Positions 12,736-22,554 of a stretch of 64,000 bases of DNA are shown piece after piece. This stretch comes from Circinella umbellata (Eukaryota; Mucoromycota; Mucoromycetes; Mucorales; Lichtheimiaceae). Position 1 is the first letter of the stretch; every line of letters starts with the position of its first letter. Location of the stretch: positions 372,001 to 436,000 of the forward strand of contig JAIWNF010000020.1 of assembly GCA_025093555.1 (NCBI GenBank), read 5' to 3'. Both the position numbers and the translations under genes were made by a program. Below the pieces are notes generated by a model. The model saw only the letters and a list, made by a program, of their open reading frames with translations, had not been told where the DNA came from and searched no databases.

Positions 12736-14020
12736 ATGATTACAGCCTTTACGATTGATCTGGATGAATCATATTTAATTTTGTCTGATAAACCTGCTAT
12801 AATCAGTGGGTTATTACGTGCAAGATCTACTCAAAATCTGAGCTGCATCAATGGCCAATTAAATCTTGTAGGTTACGGGCACGTGGGGTCGGGCGAGGAG
12901 CTTAAGATCAGTAAAGAAATCGAAAAAGTCACCATCAACAATGAAAATACCAATGACAAAAGTAGCGATGATAATGATAATAATACAATTATTGTACTCA
13001 AGGATCGACAAACAATTAATAAATGGTACTATCTAGAACAAGAAGAGTGTTATACTGCACCCTTTATGTTTCAAATTCCTGGTAACTTACCACCTACTTT
13101 GTCCATACACAATGAAGCAGTGATTAAATACAGCATGACGGCTTCTTTACCAAGTTATGGCATTCAAACAACACGTGTCATCGAAGTGTTTCGCTCTTGT
13201 GATAGTGACCATCAGCAGCATCCAAAAACACGTATCTATTGGGGCACAACAAATAGTAAACGCTGGCGATACGAAGTTGAAATACCAACTATTATTCCGA
13301 TCCTTCAACGGCAAAAAGAACAAGAACAAAGATTTACATTGAGTGTTCGAGCTCGTTCTTCTTTCAAGTCGGTAAATCAGTCTGAATCGGAATCTTGTCT
13401 AATTGCATGTCAGCTGCTTGAAACGGTTGAAACCAAACATCATCCAAAGGGGTACAGTGTATATGTATTTTTATACTTTTTTTTTAATAAAGCTTTTTTT
13501 CTTTTTCTTTTATTTATTCCCATCTCTCCCCCATCATATATATATTATACAAAGAAGACTTACACATATCTTTATATATACATGTAGGCGCGTTGAACCT
13601 TGTATGATTTCAACCCAAATATTAATGTCCCCTGCACAGTCATGGACAAAGCCCTGCCACTTACCCATTACATTTACTTCTGAAGTTCAGCAGCCACATC
13701 CTACCGTAATAATGGAAATGATCAAAATCCGACACAGGTTTTGTGTGACACTTGCTTTCAGTAGTGCACAAGGACATGACGACAAGTTACAATTCGATTT
13801 CCCTGTCGAACTGGTACACACATTAAAACCTTTCTCTATGGCGCCTACATCCGTTATTACCGCCACCGCAACTGCTCCCACTACAAGAACTGACTTCTCG
13901 AAAATTACATGTCATCAATTGTCAAGCCAACCTTTCTCTTCTTCTACACTTTGTTATTATACCGACAGTAGTAGCGACGACTGCGAAAGCCGAGATAGTG
14001 GCGTGTTTCTATCTTCCTGA
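12736..14020 (+). CDS. Arrestin-like (alpha-arrestin) protein
   Basis: Alpha-arrestins are adaptors that recruit ubiquitin ligases to membrane proteins and so steer their endocytosis. Exons 12736-13451 and 13588-14020 join in phase 2 to give 382 residues. The N-domain shows the usual start (AFTIDLDESYLILSDKPAIISGLL) and the diagnostic stretch FMFQIPGNLPPTL followed by IKYSMTAS. The C-domain shows IKIRHRFCVTLAFS and FPVELV, typical of the second arrestin sheet. The domain likeness is weak but is seen in both halves. A Ser/Asp-rich tail ends the protein. No clear PPxY ligase-binding motif was seen. The intron (13452-13587) uses GTACAG and a TGTAG acceptor. Confidence 0.72.
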
Positions 14021-16610
14021 AATTAGCTTTAAAAAGCAGCGACAATCAACAACTTCTTTATCAACATATTTAGAGAAATACCTTATTATAGATTTCAAAA
14101 TCTAAACTAGTGCGTTTGCTGGTCTCTCTGCCTCTTCATCTTTTCCTGTATAAAATAGAAATTAATATCTTGAATTCCCTTTCTAGCATATATCATAATC
14201 ACCCATCATTATTATTCTTTATACTATTACGTATTTCAAAAAAACAAAGCTTGTACAAACTAGCATGATTGTATTATTCATTTATTCAATCTCCTTATCT
14301 CCTATTCTTATTCTTCTCTTATTATCATTGGTGTATTTCATTATAATAGTACCTTTCTTGTTGCTTACTATTACTATTCCTATTATTAAACAGATTTGAT
14401 AAAGGATTATTTAATATTCCGCTTATTATTTAAGTATTTGTTTTTTTTTTTCATTGACTTATAGAGAAAGCCACATGGTTATAGCTGATAAAAGAGAAAT
14501 ATTCCGTCACGTGTATACAGCTCTACGTATGTAAATGAAAAAAAAAGTCTTAAAATCTTATCAATAAAGCAAGCCAACAAACAAGATAAAAAACTTTTCC
14601 AGGTTACTTCTGGGCGTACAGCTACTTTTTTTTTCCAACGCGTTTTGTACTGTTATAAATGTATGTGTACATTTGATATGAAGAACCAAATTACCGCTGT
14701 AGTACGTACCCAGATACACAGGTTGGATAGTCCTGGCTGGAAAGCCGATTAACCCAACTACAAACTTTTAATGGGATAAACGGAAAGACAGATCATGAAA
14801 AAAAAAGTGTATAAATCATGGATTGAAATCCACCTATTTTTTGGTACGTATATGAATAATTACGTACCAAAGAAGAATCACAAGTATATCTTTATGCTAT
14901 GGAATAAGTTGGACACACATAGGCTTGAGCTTATCTTCTTTTAGATTGATTTCAGGGTAAAGTAAATAAACAAAAAAAAAATAACAAAGGAAAAAAAAGC
15001 ACTATAATCTAAAACGATAAATATAAAAGATGTCTTACTGTTATTTTCTTCTTAGAAATAAACAAAAAATGCTGATCAATAATGACTGAGTAATTGATTA
15101 TACCTATGTGCAAGACGACAGCCACCAAACAAGCAAATAAAGAAAAATTGATATATGTTATGTAAATACAATTGCAGAAAATTGAACATGAGAAAAACTC
15201 TTGCCTTTCGTTAATTCATCAATTTGGTGTTACAGCTTGTTCTCGACAGACTGTTATACTCATCTTTGATATTTTTAGTGAAATTTCGCCCACTCTCTTT
15301 GCTTTTTTTAGTGCACTTTATCAGAACGTCATGTCCGATTTAAAGTTTTTTTTATTGTACGTAACAGGAGCATCGACATGCTGTGTTACTCACTAAATAT
15401 AGAAGTTTTACGCCACTAAGTTAGAATTAAAATTACTTTTGAAAAAAGGTACAACGTAATGGGATGATACTAAATACGATGATACTAAATAATTATATAT
15501 TTTTTATCCTAAATCAACATTTCCCAAATTTTTAAATAAAGGATACTTTGCTCATAATTGCTGCACTAGCCCTCGTGAACCTTGTGACTTTTTCCTATGG
15601 CGTAAAAACTAGTTTATATACAGCTCTAATGTACTAGATTAATTGTGACAAAAATTTAATGTAATTAAAAATGGGTACCATTTATACTGCATATATTTAG
15701 ATAACATCTAAACCAAAAAGATTAGACAAAAGATAAGTTCATTTCAGTCAGTTAACTGGACTGATTTATTTTTCAATATTCAGCCATGGTACTAATAATA
15801 CTTTAGATTGTGTTGTTATTTGATTTAAATTTTGTATCATTATAGCGTGTAACTTATCCCAATAGCGTTAAAATTAAAAATAGTAAATAAAATCAAGTGC
15901 ACATATGCTATCGAACATATTGAGTAAATAAGATAGGGTTCTTTAGAGCAATCAGTTAGCTATGGTGTTTATATTTACATGCATCGTTACAACAAAGTAA
16001 GACCGGAATTATAATATTAGGATTTTTCTGGTAGGACCAATCGTGCATCTCATGAAGGTATTGTATATTAGTTAAGAAATCAGTGATAGTATTATCAAAT
16101 CTTTTGGTATCTAGTATAGCTTAATTATTATGATTTACTGTATTGGGCTTTTAAAGTCGTTTTGGTTTTTATGTGTCATCATTAACAAGAAGATTGTTCG
16201 TTACACATGTATTGATTATTCTTTTTAATAATCATTCTTTTTCTTGATAACAAGATATTACGTTTCTGACTTAAATTCATAAAGTGAAGCCTGTAATTCT
16301 TCTGTCGATGAAAGATGGGTAATCCGTTAATTATAGCCTCGTTGTAAAAAGTCATTCGCCACAAATCCAAGTTATTGATCATTGACAGATTCTGAAGCGT
16401 TATGGAGACATCTTCATAAAAGGAGTCAGTAATTTATTCTTTATCTTTCATCACATTTTTAAAGCATACTGTAAAAATTCATCTGTTTTTATTGCCAGGT
16501 AATAAACTGAAACTTATTAGATCCTAACCTCCAGCGATTTTTTTTCTCCGGTTAATGAGAGAAAGCTGGATTATTGTTTACGTTTAGCGTACTCCACGAT
16601 ACTAACAAAT
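14021..16610. other. Intergenic region
   Basis: 2.6 kb of AT-rich DNA without a supportable gene. It contains further TACGTA hexamers (for example near 14525, 14703, 14844, 14861) and ends at the 8-bp direct repeat taacaaat (16603-16610) that borders the hAT-like element. Confidence 0.6.
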
Positions 16611-17154
16611 CAGTGTTGGCAGTTTCCGACTTTCCGACCTGGCGGAAACTATGGTTTATGGGGTTTCTACAGTCGGAAACTGGCGAAATCATATAACATT
16701 ATAGAGTTGGCATCAGTAAGCATAAATATGGTACGTACATCATATTTATAAAAGTAATTTGGTCTATTTAAATATATTTTTAATGTATTATATCTGTTAC
16801 TACGTATTATTACTATTATAACGTTCTAATATATGGTGAAGCGTTCAATGTGTGATTGAAGTACTTCGTGTAAAGATATAAAATAAAGAAGAAATAATAC
16901 ACTATGTTGTTGTATTTGAGTAATAAATTATATAATAAAGAATAGAAATATGGGTTGTGGGAGTTCTTATATTCAGGAATATTACGTCTGAATCCACAAA
17001 AGAGAAATCTTATAATGAGTTTAAGAGACTTTATGCTCAAGGGAAACTATTGTTAGGTCAATTTAATTGTTAAAAGACTACAAGATTTTAAAGGTAAAGA
17101 TAGAACTAAAGAAAAGATTTTATTTGAAATAATTTGGGGTTATTTATACTAATT

Positions 17155-17220
17155 GCTTCGACATAAAAGTGTCGCAGCTTCGACATAAATGTGTCATTGC
17201 TTCGACATAAATGTGTCGCA
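17155..17220. repeat. Three tandem 22-bp hairpin repeats
   Basis: Three adjacent 22-bp units start at 17155, 17177 and 17199, each GCTTCGACATAA followed by A/T, then GTGTC. In units 1 and 3 CGACA pairs with TGTCG around a short loop; unit 2 has TGTCA. A fourth, diverged copy lies at about 17577-17596 within the same element. Confidence 0.8.
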
Positions 17221-17278
17221 GCACGCTCCAATAATATCACGTAGTTTGGTATTTTTGTGATACTTTATCGGTGATATA

Positions 17279-17280
<2 letters not shown>

Positions 17281-17316
<36 letters not shown>
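17281..17316. repeat. (TAA)12 microsatellite
   Basis: Twelve perfect TAA units, followed by degenerate AATAAT runs to about 17400. It lies inside the hAT-like element. The minus-strand frame through it (poly-Ile) is an artefact of the repeat. Confidence 0.95.
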
Positions 17317-17317
<1 letters not shown>

Positions 17318-18325
17318 GATAACAAGGATAAAAATAACAATAATAATAGTAATAATAGTAACGAGAAATAGTAATAATAATGGTAAAGAATAGAGATAAT
17401 AATGATGATGGTAATACATGTTGATACACAAATGTCTTTAATTTTTATACGTTACAATGGTCCACAACAGGAACTATGAGAATACATAGTATAATAACAT
17501 GGAAATGAAAATAATGATTTTTTTAGAACGCTGGTTGTGCATGATTGATATGTAGATGCTGCGCAAGCATATAATAGCTTCAACATAAATGTTGCGCGTT
17601 GTTCAGTATATTGACTTCACAGGTTAAAGCCCGATATCGACTATCAATGCACAAGAGCTAAATTCATCAGTTACGTGATCTATACAGAAGAGTAGAATTT
17701 TATGAAGACAAACCTAGACTTTGGAGATAACAATGAGGCTCACTCAGCAGAAGTAAAATAGACATTAGAATATCTCTTTTCATAACTTGAATATAAATAT
17801 ATACTCTCACTCCGTCTCTCTTTTTTATTATTATTATTTGATGAAACTTTTTTTTCATAATTCCATAAAGATATTGATTGAATGAAAAAGGTTTCCTCCA
17901 GGTTTCCACCTTTTCCGCTATGGCAGAAACCCAACACTGTAACAAAGTACTATTTGATTGTGTGATATTTTACGACTTCCAATTTTTCTACACTGTACAT
18001 CGAACCCAGTATCTGCCACCTTTGTTTAAGGTTGAAAGTAGGTTACACAAGATACCAAAGAATTACTTGGTTCAATGGTGATTACGGAAGTAATCATACC
18101 ATTATATTTTCTACGAGAAGCTTACTAGTAGTATGGTACAGTGTAATATCATTACGTTTTTTTTATGTATATTATATGTAAAAAAAAATCACAGACAACG
18201 AATGAAAAATATAATTATGGTTTATACAAAGGGATTACGGGGCTGATGTTTCGAATTAAATGTTCTAATAATGAAAAAAGAGAGACGTGTAAATAAATGA
18301 GGAATTAGATGAATGATGTATTTTT

Positions 18326-19494
18326 TTAGTTGCCTTGGGCAGCTCTTTGGACTTCACTTGCAAAGTCATTTTCCTTCTTTTCAATCCCTTCTCCAACTTC
18401 CCAACGAATATAGCCAGATACAATTGCACCATCTTGGACACCAGCATCTTGAGCTGCCTTAGTTACATGTTGAGCAATTGTCATATCAGGGTTCAAAAGA
18501 TAAGGTTGTTCATTCAACACACATTCAGAAATATACTGCTTTTGATCCGATTGTGCATTTAATTCGTCGGCTGGGATATCATTTGTATTAAGATAGGTTG
18601 GTTTGAATCCAACAGCTTGACGCGCGACTTGACGAGCAATCTTGCTCAATCCAGTTGCTTGTGAGTCATTCAAATTGGATACCTTAAGTGGTTGTATGGT
18701 AGCCAAACCGCCAATCTTTCCAGCAACAGTGTCTCCACCGTGGATATAGCTTCCTGTGGCTCCATGAGCCACGGCAATGGCAGCACGGCGTAAAGTAATA
18801 TTTTCACCAAGCTTTCCAATTGTTTCAACAATAGTCTCATTGACTGTCTTTCCACTAGCAGCGTCTAAATCGCCGGCAGGTTGATTTGGAAGGGGCATCA
18901 AAGGAGATTGTAATAAACTTTCAACGGGAATTTGTTCAACCGCAACACCAGCAGATGATGGATCATGCAACAACAATGATGTAGCAGCAATACGCGAAGC
19001 CAAGTTTTTGAATACATCGTTACGGGATACAAAATCTGTTTCACAGTTAAGCTATAATATGAATAATACGCATCAAAAAAAAAATAGAAGGATTGTTTAA
19101 TAAATGATGGATCCATTTATAGTTGAACGATATTCAAAAGTGTAATATGAATATATATATATAAAATATATACCTCAATAATTGTGCTTTTGCTTTGTGC
19201 TCCTTCGGCACTAACAGATGCAATACTAATAAGACCTTCTCCAGCTGTGCGTCCAGCCACCTTTTGAGCCTTCTTTGCACCAGATACTTGTGCGTCTTGT
19301 TCGAGCCATTCCAATGCCTTTTGGTAATCATTAGCATTCTTGACAAGAGCTTCTTTTGCCTTAGTCATGGAGACTTCCGTCTCTTGACGTAACTGTTTGA
19401 GTAACTTAATATCGGGTTTAACAGTAGCAGCAGCAGCATAGTTTCTGCATAATAAACGACGTGCTTGACAGGCTAATGGTGTCCAACTGTTCAT
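18326..19494 (-). CDS. Mitochondrial elongation factor Ts
   Basis: EF-Ts exchanges GDP for GTP on mitochondrial EF-Tu during organelle protein synthesis. Exons 19174-19494 and 18326-19051 join in phase 0 to give 348 residues, as expected for the mitochondrial form. The first 20 or so residues are Arg/Ala-rich without acids (a targeting sequence, ARRLLCRNYAAAATVK). The UBA-like N-domain follows (LLKQLRQETEVSMTKAKEAL) and then the family signature TDFVSRN at about residues 112-118, directly after the intron. The core ends with HVTKAAQDAGVQDGAIVSGY and a short charged tail. The gene is divergent from eL30, 342 bp apart. The single GTATAT donor is slightly weak. Confidence 0.95.
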
Positions 19495-19836
19495 TTTTAA
19501 TTTATTATATGTTCCTTTATTATAGACAAAACCCCCTGCCCAGCCCGAAGGGTTCCTTCAGTTTTGAAGAAAAAAAAAGCCCGCATAGTCTCCGACATAA
19601 ACTTCTTTCAAGGCAGAATAAAAAAATGAACGAAAAAAAGTGGCTTGTCACCAAAATTTTTCACTTTTTTACAGGCGGACCAAGTAAGTATCTGAAGACC
19701 TTCCTCTCTTTTCCTCCCTCTCAATCTAATTGGTAATTTTTGCACATTTAAAATTTTAAACAATAATAATGGTTATTTCTATTTGCATCGAGTAAACAAC
19801 TTATTCAAACACTTTTTACTGCTCATATAGTTAGAC
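19495..19836. promoter_or_regulatory. Shared divergent promoter, EF-Ts / eL30, with probable 5'-UTR intron
   Basis: 342 bp separate the two start codons. A strong donor (CCAAGTAAGTAT, GT at 19684-19685) and an acceptor (CTCATATAG, AG at 19829-19830) suggest a 147-nt intron in the eL30 leader, ending 6 nt before its ATG. A GC-richer patch near 19535-19560 may hold promoter elements. The translational frame across this leader is not taken as a gene. Confidence 0.5.
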
Positions 19837-20401
19837 ATGGCTCCCACTAATAAGTCCAAGAAGAACAGCGAATCCATCAACTCGCGCCTTCAACTTGTCA
19901 CCAAGTCTGGCAAGTACACCTTGGGTTATAAGTCCACCTTGAAGACCCTCCGTCAAGGAAAGTGTAAGTATTACAATTAATTTTTTTAAGACTACTTGGG
20001 GGACAGGAGCCCAGGAAAAAAAGAAGCTATGCAAAGTAGTCGCCCTGGGTTTTACTGTTCGGGCTGAGATCGTCCCCCACCCGTTTTACTAACCATGTGT
20101 CATGTTTTTTCTTAATTGTCTATAGCCAAGTTGATCATCATTGCTGGTAACTGCCCTCCCCTTCGCAAGTCCGAACTTGAATACTACGCTATGTTGTCCA
20201 AGACTGGTGTCCACCACTACAACGGCAGTACGTGATCGAAATAAAATAGAAAAAAAATTTGACGAAAGAATTTGTATGCTAAATTTTTTTTTATTTACCT
20301 TAGACAACATCGATCTTGGTACCGCTTGTGGTAAGCTTTTCCGCACCACCGTTCTCTCCATTACTGATGCTGGTGACTCTGACATTCTTGCCACTCAATA
20401 A
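19837..20401 (+). CDS. RPL30: 60S ribosomal protein eL30
   Basis: A component of the large ribosomal subunit, an L7Ae/L30-family RNA-binding protein that recognises kink-turns. Exons 19837-19963, 20126-20227 and 20304-20401 join to give 108 residues, the usual length. The sequence reads [18 protein letters not shown], then [37 protein letters not shown], and [11 protein letters not shown] near the C-terminus, all strongly conserved. Codon use is biased to C-ending codons (ACC, TCC, AAG), unlike its neighbours and typical of a very highly expressed gene. Intron 1 holds a kink-turn and a perfect TACTAAC branch site (about 20087-20093), so splicing is likely autoregulated by the product. Confidence 0.97.
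19998..20078 (+). promoter_or_regulatory. Kink-turn in eL30 intron 1, likely autoregulatory
   Basis: Strand 1 (19998-20012) is GGGGGAC-AGGA-GCCC and strand 2 (20061-20078) is GGGC-TGAGATC-GTCCCCC. The outer helix has 7 Watson-Crick pairs and the inner helix 4, around a purine-rich asymmetric loop. From memory, the yeast RPL30 element has GGA opposite AGAGAU in the same position, so the loops differ by about one base plus an extra A-C mismatch here. In yeast L30 binds this element in its own pre-mRNA and blocks splicing; the same role here is inferred. Confidence 0.75.
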
Positions 20402-20626
20402 GTGTGACGGAAGTCATGTTGACAACTTTTAGCAATAAAAGAGGCATTTGTCATGATCTTACAAAATATTTGATACTTTTTTTATGTTTTGATTTGTTGT
20501 GAAATTTACTATTGTTATTTGATTTTTTTTATTGGAAGTGTTTTAATTAGTATGAAGATGAATGGATTTAATCATACTAGAAAAGTAAAGGCTTGTTATA
20601 ACTTAGTATATTGGTCAATTCGTGCT

Positions 20627-21480
20627 TTACTTTTTTAAAGATATGTTTGTCATAGTATTGTCTGTTGGGAGGATAAAGCATTTGGGAGTAATTATTAGGA
20701 TATCAGATTCGACATATGTAAGCATTTTATCACAGCGACTTAATTGATAACGGGCAACTGAGACTTGAACAATGGGAAGTTTGGAAAAAAAATGTGTCAA
20801 CTGCTGATAGCGATTGGCTCCAATACAATACACTTGATAGATTTCCAAAGGTGGTCTGTCTTGGACGAAAGATGAATTGTTAGTAAGTACAATGAATATT
20901 GTTGATTTGATGTGAATGTTTTTTAGTCTCTGATATACAATAGTATTGCCCAGTTTATTTTTCTTAATTTTTACAGATTAAGAATGTGTATATTATGAAT
21001 AAGGAGCTCATTAAGTCTTTATTACGATTTTGTATCCACTATCTAAGCTCAGTCTCATACATTAAACAACTTTATAGCCACGTTTAGTTTATTTGGCTCA
21101 TTTCAAATTACATCCGTCACATAAATTCCGTTTCTTGATAGAAATTTATAATCTTCAAACGCATTAAAATCTCTCCTACTCATAAACTTACTTGTTTAAT
21201 ATCTTCTCTAACACTCCACATGCTCTATATCTAGAACTTTGAGAAATCTTATTATATCTAGAAGTAATTTTGAAAATGTATGGACTGGGAAAGAAACATA
21301 TGTTGCTTTACCATGCAACAGGTGACAGCCGATTGAGTTTTGATTTAAAAAAATCACCATCATAGTTTGATTCAAGTATACGCTTTCACTTGGTTGACAT
21401 AAACATCGTCTATGAACGAGTCATGCTTATCAACTTATAGTACCCAAATCGAAAGTGCTTTATGTGAGTCATATTGATCG
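20627..21480 (-). pseudogene. Decayed protein-coding gene, family unknown
   Basis: On the minus strand, several adjacent blocks read like protein but in different frames, separated by stops. The clearest is the 3' block (20627 to about 20880) ending in a TAA, with segments such as ANRYQQLTHFFSKLPIVQVS. Further blocks lie near 21120-21180 and 21205-21420, and near 21420-21480. No family was recognised and no splice sites join the blocks well, so a broken gene is more likely than an intact spliced one. Composition is less AT-rich than the flanks. Confidence 0.4.
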
Positions 21481-22234
21481 TGTTTGGTTATTAAGCTTTA
21501 ATGGATTGAGCCGGTTTAATGAATGTTGTAAATGATTAAGTAATGAAGGGTGAAACTGAATAAAATCGTGTTGGTAGTCATTATATGAAGTATGTGCTCA
21601 ATTTATTTAGAGCGTATAGCATTGAAGCTTATTAATGTATTACCGAAGCTATTATTATATTAAAAATGACACTTCCTCAATGAGGCATTCGAAAGGAATA
21701 AGCGTATCCTTTTGATAATCAAGACAGTAAACTAAGGACTAAGAATCTGCTGATGTTAAACTTGTCTCTTGGGGTCCAACAATTCAATTATTTTTGCAGG
21801 TATACACCCAAAATACTTGAATTTCAAAGTGTTTTAATCGTAATGATCAATCAAAAATTGATGTATATTACGTAATTAGAGGAAGGATGGATTTGCAGGC
21901 ACAAAATAAAACAAGTAATTCGCGTAAAACAGGATAAGAACATACGAAGTAGTTGTATTAGTTTTCTTTGTTTGATTTAGAAGTAAAAAGAAACACTATC
22001 CTCATTAGGAAAAGGCCATTGGTGATCAGAACCAATGTTATGGACACATCACATCATGAGAATGAGTAATTAAAAAGTGGGAACCAGGGTAAAATGTTAT
22101 TGCTGGTCATAAAAGTAAACCCATATCATCCCGGTTTTTGCCGTCATCTGATTTTTTTCTTTAATAACAGAAATCACTTCAAAAACAAAATAAAATAGAC
22201 CAAAATAAACAAAATTCTTTTTAGAAAGCTATCC
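21481..22234. other. Intergenic region downstream of THI5
   Basis: AT-rich DNA without a supportable gene. It lies beyond the putative THI5 poly(A) signal (22235-22240). No start codon or exon placed suitably to be controlled by the TPP aptamer as a 5' leader was found here. Confidence 0.5.
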
Positions 22235-22240
22235 TTTATT
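22235..22240 (-). terminator. AATAAA poly(A) signal of THI5 (short distance after aptamer)
   Basis: On the minus strand AATAAA lies about 20 nt beyond the end of the TPP aptamer and 10 nt beyond a TTTTTTTAG acceptor-like site. It is the first perfect AATAAA after the THI5 stop codon. Confidence 0.5.
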
Positions 22241-22250
22241 GAAAAACTAG

Positions 22251-22549
22251 CTAAAAAAATGGTCGAACGCTTCCCTGCGCAGGTATTAACCTGATCAGGT
22301 TCGGAGGGTAATGATCTCAGCCCAAGATAAACTCAAGCACCCCTAGGTTCGACCACTATAAAGTGAATAATTAAAATAAAATAAAAAACGAACCCCAACC
22401 AAACCAAAAAATAAATTGGAATGGAAGGTAAAAAACCAAAAAAAAATTGTCAGTATAATATTCACCTTTTTTAATACAATTACACGCCTACACACAGCCT
22501 CTACTTCAATATAAAAAGTACTTATTGGATCCAATAATTTAAAACTTAC
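22251..22549 (-). other. Putative riboswitch-containing intron in the THI5 3' UTR
   Basis: A consensus donor GTAAGT starts at 22549, five nucleotides after the TAA stop (22555-22557). An acceptor TTTTTTTAG ends at 22251, directly after helix P1 of the TPP aptamer. The whole aptamer would be removed with this 299-nt intron. That the site is used is inferred. Confidence 0.5.
22261..22354 (-). promoter_or_regulatory. TPP (thiamine pyrophosphate) riboswitch aptamer
   Basis: Read on the minus strand it has every conserved part of the TPP (THI-box) aptamer: helix P1 GGTCGAAC/GTTCGACC (8 perfect pairs, 22347-22354 with 22261-22268), GGGGTGC, the pyrimidine-binding GGGCTGAGATCATTACCC, then GAACCTGATCAGGTTAATACC and the pyrophosphate-binding GCGCAGGGAA. 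The P3 arm is short. It lies 200 nt after the stop codon of THI5 on the same strand, so it is in the 3' region of a thiamine-biosynthesis gene. Confidence 0.95.
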
Positions 22550-22554
22550 ATTTG

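Larger units (their letters stand above)
16611..17939. mobile_element. Non-autonomous hAT-like DNA transposon (1329 bp)
   Basis: The ends are inverted: CAGTGTTGG at 16611 and its exact complement CCAACACTG ending at 17939. Beyond the first 9 bp, both ends carry several GGAAAC/GTTTCC blocks (subterminal repeats). The element is bordered by taacaaat (16603-16610) and taacaaag (17940-17947), an 8-bp direct repeat with one mismatch, which is the target duplication length of hAT elements. CAGTG-type tips also fit hAT. There is no transposase frame inside, so it would need one supplied in trans. The inside holds a (TAA)n run and 22-bp hairpin repeats. Confidence 0.75.

Noticed and set aside
17237..17431. 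Minus-strand frame rich in Ile
   Set aside because: It is only the translation of the TAA microsatellite inside the transposon.
19461..19736. 91-codon frame in the eL30 leader
   Set aside because: Low-complexity, starts inside the EF-Ts promoter and is interrupted by a likely leader intron.
21481..22260. Idea that the TPP aptamer is the 5' leader of a downstream minus-strand gene
   Set aside because: The nearest coding-like DNA begins about 780 bp away and is broken; the donor, acceptor and poly(A) signal fit the THI5 3' UTR better. It is not excluded without transcript data.
22343..22534. 63-codon minus-strand frame overlapping the TPP aptamer
   Set aside because: Hydrophobic low-complexity frame inside the THI5 3' region; the RNA element explains the conserved part.
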